DNA of 64,000 bases from Asticcacaulis sp. AC466 (GCF_000495815.1 NZ_AWGE01000001.1:620001-684000); one strand, 5' to 3'; positions 47,460-55,769 are shown, numbered from the stretch's first letter. Made by a program: numbers and translations. Notes: generated by a model from the sequence alone, not told the origin.

Positions 47460-48401
47460 GTGAAATCGTATCGTTCGGCTCGTATGCCTTTGACCGCCAT
47501 CTTCATGGCGTTGGTGTTCATGGCCCTTGGCGCGCCTGCCGGGGCCCAGACTGGTATGTCGTCCGCGGAGGCCTTGGCCGACCAGCAACGTGTTGCTGAA
47601 ACCATGGATATGGGTGTCCTTAAGCGTCAGGCCGAAGCCGGAGACGTCGCCTCGCAATTGCGGCTGGCCGACGACTATTTTGTCGGCAACGGCATCGGAC
47701 AAGACTATACGCAGGCCTTGCACTGGTATCAGAAGGCAGCAGAGCAAGGGAGCGCAGAGGCGCAGACCGAGCTGGGTGTCGCCTATTACAAGGGCTACGG
47801 TGTCGCAGTCGATTACGACAAGGCGATCTATTGGGTGCGCAAGGCGGCGGACCAGGGCTATGTCGGCGCGCAGTACTATATGGGCCTGGCTTATGACAAC
47901 GGTTTTGGGGTCAAGGCGGACCTGACCCAGGCCTTCGGCTGGTACAAGAAAGCCGCTGAGCAAGGGTACGATATCGCACAATTCAATGTCGCCACCCTGT
48001 ATGAAGCCGGTGACGGCGTCGCTCAGAATTATGATCTGGCCGTTATGTGGTACGGAAAGGCCGCCGCGCAGGGCCATGCGCCGTCCAAATACAATCTCGG
48101 CAATCTCTATTTGACCGGTACTGGGGTCAAGGCGGACAGGTCGCGTGGTCTGGCGCTGATCCGCGAAGCGGCCGGCGCGGGCTTTGCCTTGGCGCAAAGC
48201 CGACTGGCCGGACTTTATTATGAAGGCGACATCCTGCCGCGCGACCCGGTGAAGGCCTACGGCTGGGCGCTTCTGGCGGCCAATGGCGGCGATCGCGTTG
48301 CCGCCGACCTTTTAGCCAGCATGGACAGCCAGCATGTGCTTGACGAAGCGGGCGTGCGTCAGGCGACGGAGCTGGCTAACAGCTACGCTTTACGGCAATA
48401 A
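47460..48401 (+). CDS. Exported Sel1-repeat protein
   Basis: Periplasmic protein of 313 residues. GTG 47460 is preferred because GGGAGG lies six bases upstream; ATG 47442 in the same frame has none. A signal peptide (PLTAIFMALVFMALGAPAGAQ) is followed by about six tandem Sel1 repeats of 36 residues, well conserved (LRLADDYFVGNGIGQDYTQALHWYQKAAEQG and similar). It ends just before the tRNA-Val gene. Fourth Sel1-type protein in this window. Confidence 0.9.
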   Translation: MKSYRSARMPLTAIFMALVFMALGAPAGAQTGMSSAEALADQQRVAETMDMGVLKRQAEAGDVASQLRLADDYFVGNGIGQDYTQALHWYQKAAEQGSAEAQTELGVAYYKGYGVAVDYDKAIYWVRKAADQGYVGAQYYMGLAYDNGFGVKADLTQAFGWYKKAAEQGYDIAQFNVATLYEAGDGVAQNYDLAVMWYGKAAAQGHAPSKYNLGNLYLTGTGVKADRSRGLALIREAAGAGFALAQSRLAGLYYEGDILPRDPVKAYGWALLAANGGDRVAADLLASMDSQHVLDEAGVRQATELANSYALRQ

Positions 48402-48483
48402 TTTTCTTTTCCCCGAAAAAAGTTGTTCAGGCGCTTGCCAAGGCCGAAACCGGTCGCTATACAGCCGCTCCTCTAGTGAAGAT

Positions 48484-48558
48484 GGGCGCTTAGCTCAGCG
48501 GGAGAGCACTACCTTGACATGGTAGGGGTCACAGGTTCAATCCCTGTAGCGCCCACCA
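48484..48558 (+). tRNA. tRNA-Val (anticodon GAC)
   Basis: Acceptor stem GGGCGCT pairs with AGCGCCC. The anticodon stem CTACC/GGTAG holds loop TTGACAT with anticodon GAC. The T loop GGTTCAATCC is normal. CCA is encoded at 48556-48558. Confidence 0.97.
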
Positions 48559-48570
48559 TCTTCACTAACG

Positions 48571-48605
48571 AAAAAGCGCCGGATCGTCTCCGGCGCTTTT
48601 TGTTT
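48571..48605 (+). terminator. Rho-independent terminator after tRNA-Val
   Basis: AAAAAGCGCCGGA pairs with TCCGGCGCTTTTT around a short loop. It also serves the convergent gene at 48624. Confidence 0.9.
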
Positions 48606-48623
48606 GTCCGCTTTACTCATGAC

Positions 48624-49001
48624 CTACATGGCCGGATATTTTGGGTCCTGCCGCACGACGCCATGTCGGCCGTTGACCGATTGATAGTCGCCATTGGGCG
48701 TTTGGGTGAGGTAAAAAGTATAGTCGGCGCCCACCGCCAGGTCGGGAATATTGTATTCGCGAGCGCCTTTGATCAAAACATTGATTTTCAGTCCGACAAA
48801 GCCTTTCAGCGCGGCATTGACGCTGACGACGGCGTGTTCGCTGCCATCGAAATCGTTATGGACCAGTTTTATAACACGCCCAACCACGACGGCTTCGGCA
48901 GCGCTGTATTTTCGCGCGGCGGAAAACGGCGGCTTGGTGCTTGCCAGGGTGCCGCTGGCGGACAGTAACAAGGCGGCAGATATGATGACCGCCCGCTTCA
49001 T
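48624..49001 (-). CDS. Small exported protein of unknown function
   Basis: Periplasmic protein of 125 residues with signal peptide (RAVIISAALLLSASGTLAS). The mature part is strand-rich (AEAVVVGRVIKLVHNDFDGSEHAVVSVNAALKG, LAVGADYTFYLTQTPNGDY), reminiscent of netrin-like or OB-type folds, but I do not assign a family. It starts two bases after the cpdR stop and is thus in its transcript. Confidence 0.75.
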   Translation of the reverse strand: MKRAVIISAALLLSASGTLASTKPPFSAARKYSAAEAVVVGRVIKLVHNDFDGSEHAVVSVNAALKGFVGLKINVLIKGAREYNIPDLAVGADYTFYLTQTPNGDYQSVNGRHGVVRQDPKYPAM

Positions 49002-49003
49002 GA

Positions 49004-49372
49004 TCAGGCCGCGATCAGCCGCTCGACTTCGGTTACGATCTCACGCAGATGTACCGGCTTTTCGAGCACCTTGGCGTTCGGTGACGCCTTTTGGGCGTTG
49101 AGCGCAACGGCGGCGAATCCGGTGATGAACATGATTTTCAGGTCAGGCTGGATTTGTGCGGCGCGCTTTGCGACCTCGATGCCGTCCGCGCCGGGCATGA
49201 CGATATCCGTGAGCAGCAGGTCATATGGCCCTTGATCCAGCGCCAGGATGGCGGTGTCGCCATCGGGGCAACTAATCACCTCGTAGCCGGCGCGTTGCAA
49301 GGCGCGCGACAGAAAGCTGCGTACGGAATCTTCGTCTTCGGCGAGCAGAATCTTTTTCATCGGTTCAGTCAT
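49004..49372 (-). CDS. cpdR: CpdR-type single-domain response regulator
   Basis: Receiver-only protein of 122 residues. In Caulobacter, unphosphorylated CpdR directs ClpXP to the pole for CtrA and PdeA turnover. Acidic pocket LLAEDEDSVRSFLSRAL, phospho-acceptor Asp in LLLTDIVMPGADGIEVAKRA, and Lys in VLEKPVHLREIVTEVERL match CpdR closely, including the MFITGFAAVALNA segment. It is divergent from an N-formylglutamate amidohydrolase gene, the usual neighbour. Confidence 0.92.
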   Translation of the reverse strand: MTEPMKKILLAEDEDSVRSFLSRALQRAGYEVISCPDGDTAILALDQGPYDLLLTDIVMPGADGIEVAKRAAQIQPDLKIMFITGFAAVALNAQKASPNAKVLEKPVHLREIVTEVERLIAA

Positions 49373-49488
49373 AAAATCCCCAAACGCTGACGCATCATAT
49401 CCCGCTCTTCGCAGATGTCACTATCTTTGCAGCGGCGGCGTAAATTAGAGGTGAAGACGTGACAGGAATGTCCTACTAAAGTGCTAAT

Positions 49489-50364
49489 ATGACCGACCTG
49501 TCTCCCCCGCCCTGGCACCTTGTCCACACCGCCGATCTGGCCTGCCATACGGTTGCCCCGGCCGGGGGTATCAGTCGGGTTGTCTACAGTCTGCCGCACA
49601 GCGGGCGCTATTACCCGGACAGCTTCGTCGCCGAAGCCCGCCAAAGCCCGCTCGGCCTGCGCGCCAGCGAAGACGCATTTGTCGACGAACTTGTGGACTT
49701 GCGGCCTGAATTAGAGGTGCACGGCATCGTCTGCCGCTATGCCCGCGCCTTCTGCGACGTCAACCGTAGTCCGCTGGAACTCGATGCCCGCCTCATCCGC
49801 GGTGAATTGCCCAAGGCGGCTTTGTCGCTCAGCGCCCGCGTCAAGGCCGGCTTCGGGGTGATTGCCCGGCGACTGAACGCCGACCAGGACATATATAGCC
49901 ATTCCCTTGACATGGCGGAGGTCAACCGCCGTCTCGATCTTATTCACCGGCCCTATCACACCGCACTTAGGCGCTTATTGACGGATGCAAAGCGGGCGGG
50001 GGCGCCTGCCATTTTGATCGACTGGCATTCCATGCCCAGCGCCGCGCTCAACCATTTCAAGGCGGGGGAGCTGCGGCCGGATATTGTGCTCGGCAACCGG
50101 CATGGCGAAACCTGTTCGCCGGACCTGGTGCGACGCGTAAAACGCGTGCTGGAAAACGCCGGTCTGCGGGTGGGACTCAATAGGCCGTTCGCCGGTGGCT
50201 ATATCGTTGAAACCTACGGCCGCCCCGCAGGAGGTGTCGAGGCGTTGCAGATAGAGATCAATCGCGCGATCTATATGGATGAGATACGCGTCGAGCCGCT
50301 CGGCGATGCTTTGCGCCTAAGGGCGATTTTCGACGGCGTGAGGGACGAACTGACACGCGATTAA
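49489..50364 (+). CDS. N-formylglutamate amidohydrolase
   Basis: Metal-dependent hydrolase of 291 residues, HutG-type, expected to release formate from N-formylglutamate or a similar substrate. SLPHSGRYYPDSF carries a likely metal His, and RASEDAFVDEL and AILIDWHSMPSA are family landmarks. Conserved NRHGETCSPDLV follows. It is not in a histidine-utilisation operon here; its position beside cpdR is the conserved alphaproteobacterial context. Confidence 0.9.
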   Translation: MTDLSPPPWHLVHTADLACHTVAPAGGISRVVYSLPHSGRYYPDSFVAEARQSPLGLRASEDAFVDELVDLRPELEVHGIVCRYARAFCDVNRSPLELDARLIRGELPKAALSLSARVKAGFGVIARRLNADQDIYSHSLDMAEVNRRLDLIHRPYHTALRRLLTDAKRAGAPAILIDWHSMPSAALNHFKAGELRPDIVLGNRHGETCSPDLVRRVKRVLENAGLRVGLNRPFAGGYIVETYGRPAGGVEALQIEINRAIYMDEIRVEPLGDALRLRAIFDGVRDELTRD

Positions 50365-50428
50365 TCTGGCCTTCTTGTGCCAGGTTCGCGCGACCGGCTT
50401 CGCCTTTGGGCGGAACTGGCATTCAAGC

Positions 50429-50460
50429 AAAAAAAAGCCGCGCTGCTCGAGCGCGGCTAA
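50429..50460 (-). terminator. Terminator hairpin between convergent genes
   Basis: GCCGCGCT pairs with AGCGCGGC. On the minus strand eight T residues follow, so it is best read as the terminator of the DUF599 gene transcript, about 160 bases after its stop. Confidence 0.7.
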
Positions 50461-50624
50461 GTTTACAGGGAGGAAACGCCCAGGAAGGGCATCAGCGCTG
50501 AAAAGCGCCGAACGAGATTAATTTAGTTTGCGGTGCAAAAAATATCAAGCCAAAAATGTAACATAATATGATCACATATCATTACAGGCCCAGGCAGAGG
50601 TAGCATCTCGAGGGGCGGCCTAAT

Positions 50625-51446
50625 TCAATAGCCGCCCTTCGCATTGTGCGATGCAATATTTTCGCTTGTTTTTTCCGCATCTGAAGCGACCGGAACGTTG
50701 ATGGGGCGTGGCGGCGTCGGATAGGGGTGTTCTTCCAGAAGTTCACGCAATTGTTTCAGGCCTCGCGCCGATTGCGACCGGGATTGACGCCAGCCCAGCA
50801 GAAGAACCGCACCAATGCTGGCGACAGCCAGGTAAATGGGGCCAAGCAACCAGGCCGCTGCAGCGAGCGAAAAGTAGTAGGCGCGCACCCCCTGTGAAAA
50901 GCTGGACATGGCCGGTTCCAATATATTGGTCACGGCATTGGTGAATTTGGCCGCCGTGTCTTTGTCCATATTTTCTGGCAAAGAGCCCATGGCGGCGGCG
51001 CAGTAATTCATCTGGCGCAGAGACCAGATGAAGTCGAGCAGGCCCCGCGACAGGCAGACGACGACCAGGGCCAGCTTAATCTGGAACAGAACAACCGATG
51101 AGACGTCGAATCCAAGCGCCGACATCGATTTTATCGGCAGATGGCCGCCGAACAGGACACCGGCGACGGCGGCAATCAGCAACAGGTTGGCCGATGAAAA
51201 ATTGGTGGCTGAATTGACCGCGTGCGCCATGAGGTTTGAATCGAACAGTTTGACCTCGCGCACGGTCATTTCCTTCATCCAGGCGCGGCGCACGACGCTT
51301 AGGTCCTTGGTAATCAGGCCCCGGCTTTTCGAAATACGTCTTAGGAATGGCTCATAACCGAGCCAGCAAAAGATGAAGATGACGAGACCTACAATATCTA
51401 GCGGGCTTTCCCGTGCGGAATCTATCAGGTTCGAGAGGAGGGACAT
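50625..51446 (-). CDS. DUF599 membrane protein
   Basis: Inner-membrane protein of 273 residues with about four hydrophobic segments (DIVGLVIFIFCWLGYEPFL, NLLLIAAVAGVLFGG, FQIKLALVVVCLSRGLLDFIW, YYFSLAAAAWLLGPIYLAV). The NYCAAAMGSLP and QGVRAYYFSLAAAAWLLGP segments are typical of DUF599. ATG 51446 with GGAAAG upstream is preferred to a start at 51470. The tail is Pro-rich and cytoplasmic. Function unknown. Confidence 0.88.
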   Translation of the reverse strand: MSLLSNLIDSARESPLDIVGLVIFIFCWLGYEPFLRRISKSRGLITKDLSVVRRAWMKEMTVREVKLFDSNLMAHAVNSATNFSSANLLLIAAVAGVLFGGHLPIKSMSALGFDVSSVVLFQIKLALVVVCLSRGLLDFIWSLRQMNYCAAAMGSLPENMDKDTAAKFTNAVTNILEPAMSSFSQGVRAYYFSLAAAAWLLGPIYLAVASIGAVLLLGWRQSRSQSARGLKQLRELLEEHPYPTPPRPINVPVASDAEKTSENIASHNAKGGY

Positions 51447-51666
51447 GAGCTTTCCGGACGACCTCTTCAAGGCAAGAGTGGCGTATTATGCGACCTGTAT
51501 AGGAGGCTTCGGCGGACTTCGTAACGGAATTTTGCCCAAAACGTCGCCTTTTTATAGTTCCTCGCTTGTGCGAAAGAAAAGCAGAGCCTATGAAAGCCCA
51601 CCTTTAAGACCTAAACCACAGCTTTCCAAAGACAAACCCAAAGATAAGCCCAAAGACAAACAATGA
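51445..51666 (+). CDS. Possible upstream ORF coupled to ppa
   Basis: Candidate 73-residue ORF. ATG 51445 has GGAGGG three bases upstream, and its TGA overlaps the ppa start in ATGA. It ends in a Lys-Asp-Lys-Pro repeat (KDKPKDKPKDKQ). Its codons (AGA, ATA, GGA) are not like the neighbouring genes, and no family is recognised, so it may be only a leader that carries ribosomes to ppa, or chance. Confidence 0.3.
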   Translation: MSFPDDLFKARVAYYATCIGGFGGLRNGILPKTSPFYSSSLVRKKSRAYESPPLRPKPQLSKDKPKDKPKDKQ

Positions 51667-52199
51667 ATATCGACAAAATTTCCGTTGGTCCAAACGCGCC
51701 GTGGGATGTCCACGCCGTCATTGAAATCCCGCAGGGTGGGATGCCGGTGAAATACGAAATGGACAAGGACTCCGGCGCCCTGTTCGTTGACCGATTCCTG
51801 TACACCTCCATGTTCTATCCGGGCAATTACGGCTTCATTCCGCATACTCTGGCCGACGACGGCGATCCTTGCGATATTATGGTGGTCGGTCCGACGCCGG
51901 TCTATCCGGGCGTTGTCATCCGGTGCCGTCCGATCGGCGCCCTGGTGATGGAGGACGAGGCTGGTCGTGACGAAAAGATCTTGGCTGTGCCTGTTGACAA
52001 GTTGCACCCCTATTACACCAACATCCAGAGCTATCGTCAGATGCCGTCGATCCTGATCGACCAGATCACGCACTTCTTTGCGCACTACAAGGACCTGGAA
52101 AAGAATAAGATGACCAACGTTCTGGGTTGGGTCGAGCCGGAAGCGGCTGCGCAACTGATCCGAGACGGTCAGGAGCGCTTGGCCCAGAAAGTGGGCTAA
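51663..52199 (+). CDS. ppa: Inorganic pyrophosphatase
   Basis: Family I pyrophosphatase of 178 residues that hydrolyses pyrophosphate and drives biosynthetic reactions. The substrate and metal site is complete: VKYEMDKDSGALFVDRF, YPGNYGFIPHTLADDGDPCDIMVV (the DxDPxD motif appears as DDGDPCD), and KILAVPVDKL. The start has no ribosome-binding site; the upstream leader is a run of A/C-rich repeats and a possible coupled ORF. A terminator follows at 52246. Confidence 0.96.
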   Translation: MNIDKISVGPNAPWDVHAVIEIPQGGMPVKYEMDKDSGALFVDRFLYTSMFYPGNYGFIPHTLADDGDPCDIMVVGPTPVYPGVVIRCRPIGALVMEDEAGRDEKILAVPVDKLHPYYTNIQSYRQMPSILIDQITHFFAHYKDLEKNKMTNVLGWVEPEAAAQLIRDGQERLAQKVG

Positions 52200-52245
52200 T
52201 CAGCTAACCAGAAGGCTCCTAACAGCTTTTCTGCCATTCTGTATT

Positions 52246-52290
52246 GAGCGCCGGTCCGCATCTGCGGCCGGCGCTTTCGTTTTCTGAAGG
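52246..52290 (+). terminator. Rho-independent terminator of ppa
   Basis: AGCGCCGG pairs with CCGGCGCT around a loop containing TCCGC/GCGG, followed by TTCGTTTTC. Confidence 0.85.
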
Positions 52291-52699
52291 ATTTCTCTCT
52301 GTGAAAGGCGTGTGACGTGCTACCCTCTTTCATGTGCCGCCTCTCGGGACAAGTTGTGCCTTAATTTGGCCATAATTTGCTCAAGCCCCGTTAGAGTGTA
52401 GAAAAAAAATCCCTAAACATCGTATAATTTATTAAATGGGACCGCTCTCATTAGATAATGTTGCTTATATCGGATAGTTTCGAAATTTTATCCGAGGTTG
52501 CCCTGAAATATTTTCATTATTACAATTAGATGGCAACTTTTGCGCGCAATGCGGTATGGGCGTATTGTCTGGTTTTTGTCACATTCATGACTATTATAAA
52601 GGGTAATAAAGCGTATGCCTTGTCTATGGCCCGGATGTGTCGTGTGTGTTTTTGCATCCTCTGGTTTCGGGCCCAGTTCCAAGAGTTTGTATTCACCCC
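52291..52699. other. AT-rich intergenic region with an inverted repeat
   Basis: About 400 bases without a supported gene, clearly more AT-rich than the rest of the window. It holds TCGGATA-N12-TATCCGA (52470-52495) around TTTCGAAA, and several homopolymer runs. It could be the promoter region of the gene at 52700 or a relic of acquired DNA. Confidence 0.5.
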
Positions 52700-52975
52700 A
52701 TGTCCAAAAAGAAAATGATGCCTAATTCCTCCCCGAATGTGGCTTCACGTCTCTATGCCTTGGCTGTCGCTCGCGACACGGCCAATTTGGTTGACGTGGA
52801 CGCTGCCCTGGCGCTGGCGCGCGCATCTACCCGTACGCTGATGGCCCTATCGCCTCAGGCGGCCTTGTTGATGCGCAGTTTTGCACAGGAAGAAATAGAC
52901 CGCCTATCGATGGAGTGCACAGAAGAAGCGCAAGGATCTATCGCGCTTATTCAGGATGCACTAACAATGGCCTGA
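52700..52975 (+). CDS. Small helical protein of unknown function
   Basis: Protein of 91 residues with a basic start (MSKKKMMPNSS) and an Ala/Leu-rich helical body (LYALAVARDTANLVDVDAALALARASTRTL). No signal peptide or family is recognised. There is no clear ribosome-binding site before ATG 52700; a longer frame from 52637 lies in the AT-rich gap and is not supported. A hairpin terminator follows, which supports a transcript here. Confidence 0.5.
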   Translation: MSKKKMMPNSSPNVASRLYALAVARDTANLVDVDAALALARASTRTLMALSPQAALLMRSFAQEEIDRLSMECTEEAQGSIALIQDALTMA

Positions 52976-53008
52976 CCCTGATCTGGACAGGCTAACACTG
53001 GTAGAATA

Positions 53009-53045
53009 AATGAAGGCGGTCTGCTTGGCAGGCCGCCTTCATTAT
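53009..53045. terminator. Bidirectional terminator hairpin
   Basis: TGAAGGCGG pairs with CCGCCTTCA between the convergent genes at 52700 and 53080. TTATTTT follows on the plus strand. Confidence 0.75.
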
Positions 53046-53079
53046 TTTCGGCGCTGTGATCGCAGTCTCAGAAAGCGAT

Positions 53080-53259
53080 CTAATCCGTCTGGTCGTCGAT
53101 TTCGGCCGGGGGGCCATTTTTCTTGATCGACTCAATGGCGTTCTTGGCGGATGCCTTGGAACTGTACCCTTCGGTCCAGAAGATGCTTTCTCCATTGTAG
53201 GTAAAGTAGGCGACGAATTCGCCCGCCTTGTTCTTGCGGATTTCAAACTTGTGAGCCAT
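53080..53259 (-). CDS. YegP-type DUF1508 protein
   Basis: Small protein of 59 residues with a single DUF1508 unit: FEIRKNKAGEFVAYFTYNGE, then WTEGYSSKASAKNAIESIKK. E. coli YegP has two such units; here there is one. AAGGAGA precedes ATG 53259. The tail is acidic. Function unknown. Confidence 0.85.
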   Translation of the reverse strand: MAHKFEIRKNKAGEFVAYFTYNGESIFWTEGYSSKASAKNAIESIKKNGPPAEIDDQTD

Positions 53260-53365
53260 TGGCGTGTCTCCTTGCCAGCGTAAACCGGATAGGTATTTCG
53301 CGCTGAAGGCGAACACCTGTCAAGCCCGATTGTGCGGCCGATTATGCGGTATGCCGCGCCTCTAT

Positions 53366-53734
53366 CTATCGGGCCTGCTTCAGGCCGAGATACCACATCA
53401 GGCTGAGAAAGGCGCCCTTGACGAAAGGCAGCGCCGCCAGGGTGAGCAAGCCGATCGCGCCAACCATCACCGGCACAAGGACTTGCATCGGATAGGTATA
53501 GAAAATGCCGAACATGAACGCCGGCGCAATGACCAGATGTCCGATCAGAATCATGGTGATATAGGCCGGACCGTCATCGGTCGGATAGACGCTGAGGGGG
53601 GTCTGGCAGTTACGACAGGCATCGACAACCTTCAGATAGCCTCGGAACGCCGGAGCCTGGCCGCAGCATGGGCATTTACGCGTAACGCCGCGCATCAAGG
53701 CCGTTCCCAAGTCGACGCCGTCTCTCATAGCCAT
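53366..53734 (-). CDS. DUF983 zinc-ribbon membrane protein
   Basis: Membrane protein of 122 residues. The N-terminal CPCCGQAPAFRGYLKVVDACRNC gives a two-CxxC zinc ribbon. Two hydrophobic helices follow (ITMILIGHLVIAPAFMFGIF, VPVMVGAIGLLTLAALPF). The family is widespread in alphaproteobacteria, often near cytochrome oxidase or nudix genes; neither is visible here. It is divergent from the ArsR-methyltransferase gene. Confidence 0.9.
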   Translation of the reverse strand: MAMRDGVDLGTALMRGVTRKCPCCGQAPAFRGYLKVVDACRNCQTPLSVYPTDDGPAYITMILIGHLVIAPAFMFGIFYTYPMQVLVPVMVGAIGLLTLAALPFVKGAFLSLMWYLGLKQAR

Positions 53735-53842
53735 AACCTCACTGTTCTGAGTATATAGAATGGGGTATATCGTCTAAAATTACCATGCGCCATGCTGACG
53801 CATGAATTCTATGCCGTCGATCAGGTGCAGATTTTGCTTGCC

Positions 53843-53870
53843 AATCATATAAAGATATCTTTATATGATT
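53843..53870. promoter_or_regulatory. Perfect 28-bp palindrome, likely ArsR/SahR operator
   Basis: AATCATATAAAGAT is followed at once by its exact reverse complement ATCTTTATATGATT. It ends two bases before the ATG of the ArsR-methyltransferase gene and heads the methionine-cycle cluster. From memory it resembles the ATAAAGATATCTTTAT core of the SahR motif. Confidence 0.8.
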
Positions 53871-53872
53871 AT

Positions 53873-54829
53873 ATGAGTAGCTCGCCGCCCATAAAAACGG
53901 ATTTCAACACCCTTCTTGAGGCCTTAAAGGCCGCGGGTGAACCGACACGCCTGCGCCTCCTGCGTTTGCTGGCGCGGGAAGAGTTGTCGGTGATGGAGCT
54001 TGTCTCCATTCTCGATCAAAGCCAGCCGCGCGTCTCGCGTCACCTCAAGCTGATGACGGAGGCCGGCTTGATTGAGCGTTTTCCGGATGGGGCCTGGGTC
54101 TTTTATCGTCTGGCGTCTGCGCCTGCCATTCGTCCACTGCTCGACGCGATTCTGAATGCGCTCGATGAGTCCTATGCCGAAGATTTACGGCAATTGGAAG
54201 CGGTGCGTCTGTCGCGGCGCAAGTCGGCGGAAGGTTACTTCGAAACGATTGCGCCGAAATGGGATGAAATTCGCAGCCACTATGTGTCGGAAAGCGATGT
54301 CGAGCAGGCGATCCTGAAGGCTCTGTCGGGGTTTGCCTATGACCGTGTTGTCGATCTGGGCACCGGATCGGGCCGGATGCTGGAACTCCTGGCGCGCGAC
54401 ACCAGAACCGCCATTGGTATCGATCTGTCGCAGCACATGCTGAATATCGCGCGATCCAAGGCGTTCGACGCCGGGATTGACGGCGCGGATTTCCGCCACG
54501 GCGATATCTACGACACCCGCCTGCCCGCGAGTGCCGCAGATCTCGTTATCATCCATCAGGTGCTTCACTTCCTGGCCGACCCGGGCCGCGCGATAGCCGA
54601 GGCTGCGCGCCTGCTTAAGCCTGGCGGCCGGCTGTTGATCGTCGATTTCGATCATCACACCTTGGAAATCATGCGCGAGCAATATCAGCATCGCCGATTG
54701 GGTATGCTGGACGAAGACATGGCCCACTGGTTTGACGCTGCCGGCCTGACGCCGGTCAACGTCACCCAACTGCCGCCGAAGGCCGACGCTGGCCTCACCG
54801 TAAAAATCTGGCTGGTCCAGAAAGCCTGA
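53873..54829 (+). CDS. ArsR-family regulator fused to SAM methyltransferase
   Basis: Protein of 318 residues. Residues 8-100 are an ArsR winged helix (TRLRLLRLLAREELSVMELV, QPRVSRHLKLMTEAGLIE). Residues 125-315 are a class I methyltransferase with SAM motif VVDLGTGSGRMLELLA and IDLSQHMLNIARSKA. Regulators of this kind sense S-adenosylhomocysteine and repress methionine-cycle genes (SahR-like). ATG 53873 starts right after the palindromic operator, so the message may be leaderless; a longer frame from 53792 would translate through the operator. metF follows after 16 bases. Confidence 0.88.
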   Translation: MSSSPPIKTDFNTLLEALKAAGEPTRLRLLRLLAREELSVMELVSILDQSQPRVSRHLKLMTEAGLIERFPDGAWVFYRLASAPAIRPLLDAILNALDESYAEDLRQLEAVRLSRRKSAEGYFETIAPKWDEIRSHYVSESDVEQAILKALSGFAYDRVVDLGTGSGRMLELLARDTRTAIGIDLSQHMLNIARSKAFDAGIDGADFRHGDIYDTRLPASAADLVIIHQVLHFLADPGRAIAEAARLLKPGGRLLIVDFDHHTLEIMREQYQHRRLGMLDEDMAHWFDAAGLTPVNVTQLPPKADAGLTVKIWLVQKA

Positions 54830-54845
54830 ACGGCAAGAGAGTATT

Positions 54846-55769
54846 ATGAGCCCCACCTTAAATCCCGCCCTTAAGCCAGAGCTTGCCCCCATCGCCCGTT
54901 CGCTGGCTGCCGGTGGCCAGAATCTGAAGGTCTCCTTCGAATTTTTTCCGCCCAAGACAGAGGAAATGGAAACGACCCTGTGGGAGTCCATTCGTCGCCT
55001 GGCGCCGCTTAATCCGGACTTTGTGTCCGTCACCTATGGCGCCGGCGGGTCTACCCGCGAACGCACGCACAGGACGGTCAAGCGGATGCTTGACCAGACC
55101 GAGCTGAAACCGGCCGCGCACCTGACCTGCGTCGATGCGTCTCGCGACGAGGTCGATGAGGTGATCCGTGGCTATTGGGAGGCCGGTGTGCGCCACATCG
55201 TGGCCCTGCGTGGTGATCCGCCTTCTGGGTTTGGCGACTATGTGCCCCGCGCCGATGGATATCAGAACGCCACGGAGCTGACGGCGGCCATCCGCCGTAT
55301 CGGTGATTTCGAGGTCAGCGTCGGGGTCTATCCGGAAAAGCACCCGCAATCGCCATCACTGGCCTTCGATCTCGATGTGTTGCGCCAGAAGGTTGACGCT
55401 GGGGCGACGCGAGGCATCAGCCAGTTCTTTTTCGAGCCGGCTACCTTTTTGCGTTTCCGCGATGCTGTTGCCGATGCAGGAATCCAGATCGACCTCACGC
55501 CGGGCATCATGCCGGTGACGAATTTCAAGGGCTTGCGCCGCATGGCGGCGGCCTGCGACGCGCACATTCCGGCTTGGCTGGCGGCTTTGTTCGACGGCCT
55601 GGACGATGATGCCGAAACGCGTAAGTTGCTGGCATCGGCGGTGGCGGTTGAGCTGTGTCTAGGCCTCGAACGCGAAGGCGTGGAAAATTTCCACTTCTAT
55701 ACGCTCAATCGGGCGGATCTTGTATTCGCGATCTGCCGTATCCTCGGAATAGCGGTGGCCGCGCCGTGA
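54846..55769 (+). CDS. metF: Methylenetetrahydrofolate reductase
   Basis: Flavin enzyme that reduces 5,10-methylene-THF to 5-methyl-THF, the methyl donor for methionine synthase. It has 307 residues. SFEFFPPKTEEME carries the catalytic Glu, and VTYGAGGSTRERT, HIVALRGDPP and GISQFFFEPATFLRF are family landmarks for the flavin and folate sites. It stands between its likely regulator and metH part 1, all in one direction. Confidence 0.95.
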   Translation: MSPTLNPALKPELAPIARSLAAGGQNLKVSFEFFPPKTEEMETTLWESIRRLAPLNPDFVSVTYGAGGSTRERTHRTVKRMLDQTELKPAAHLTCVDASRDEVDEVIRGYWEAGVRHIVALRGDPPSGFGDYVPRADGYQNATELTAAIRRIGDFEVSVGVYPEKHPQSPSLAFDLDVLRQKVDAGATRGISQFFFEPATFLRFRDAVADAGIQIDLTPGIMPVTNFKGLRRMAAACDAHIPAWLAALFDGLDDDAETRKLLASAVAVELCLGLEREGVENFHFYTLNRADLVFAICRILGIAVAAP

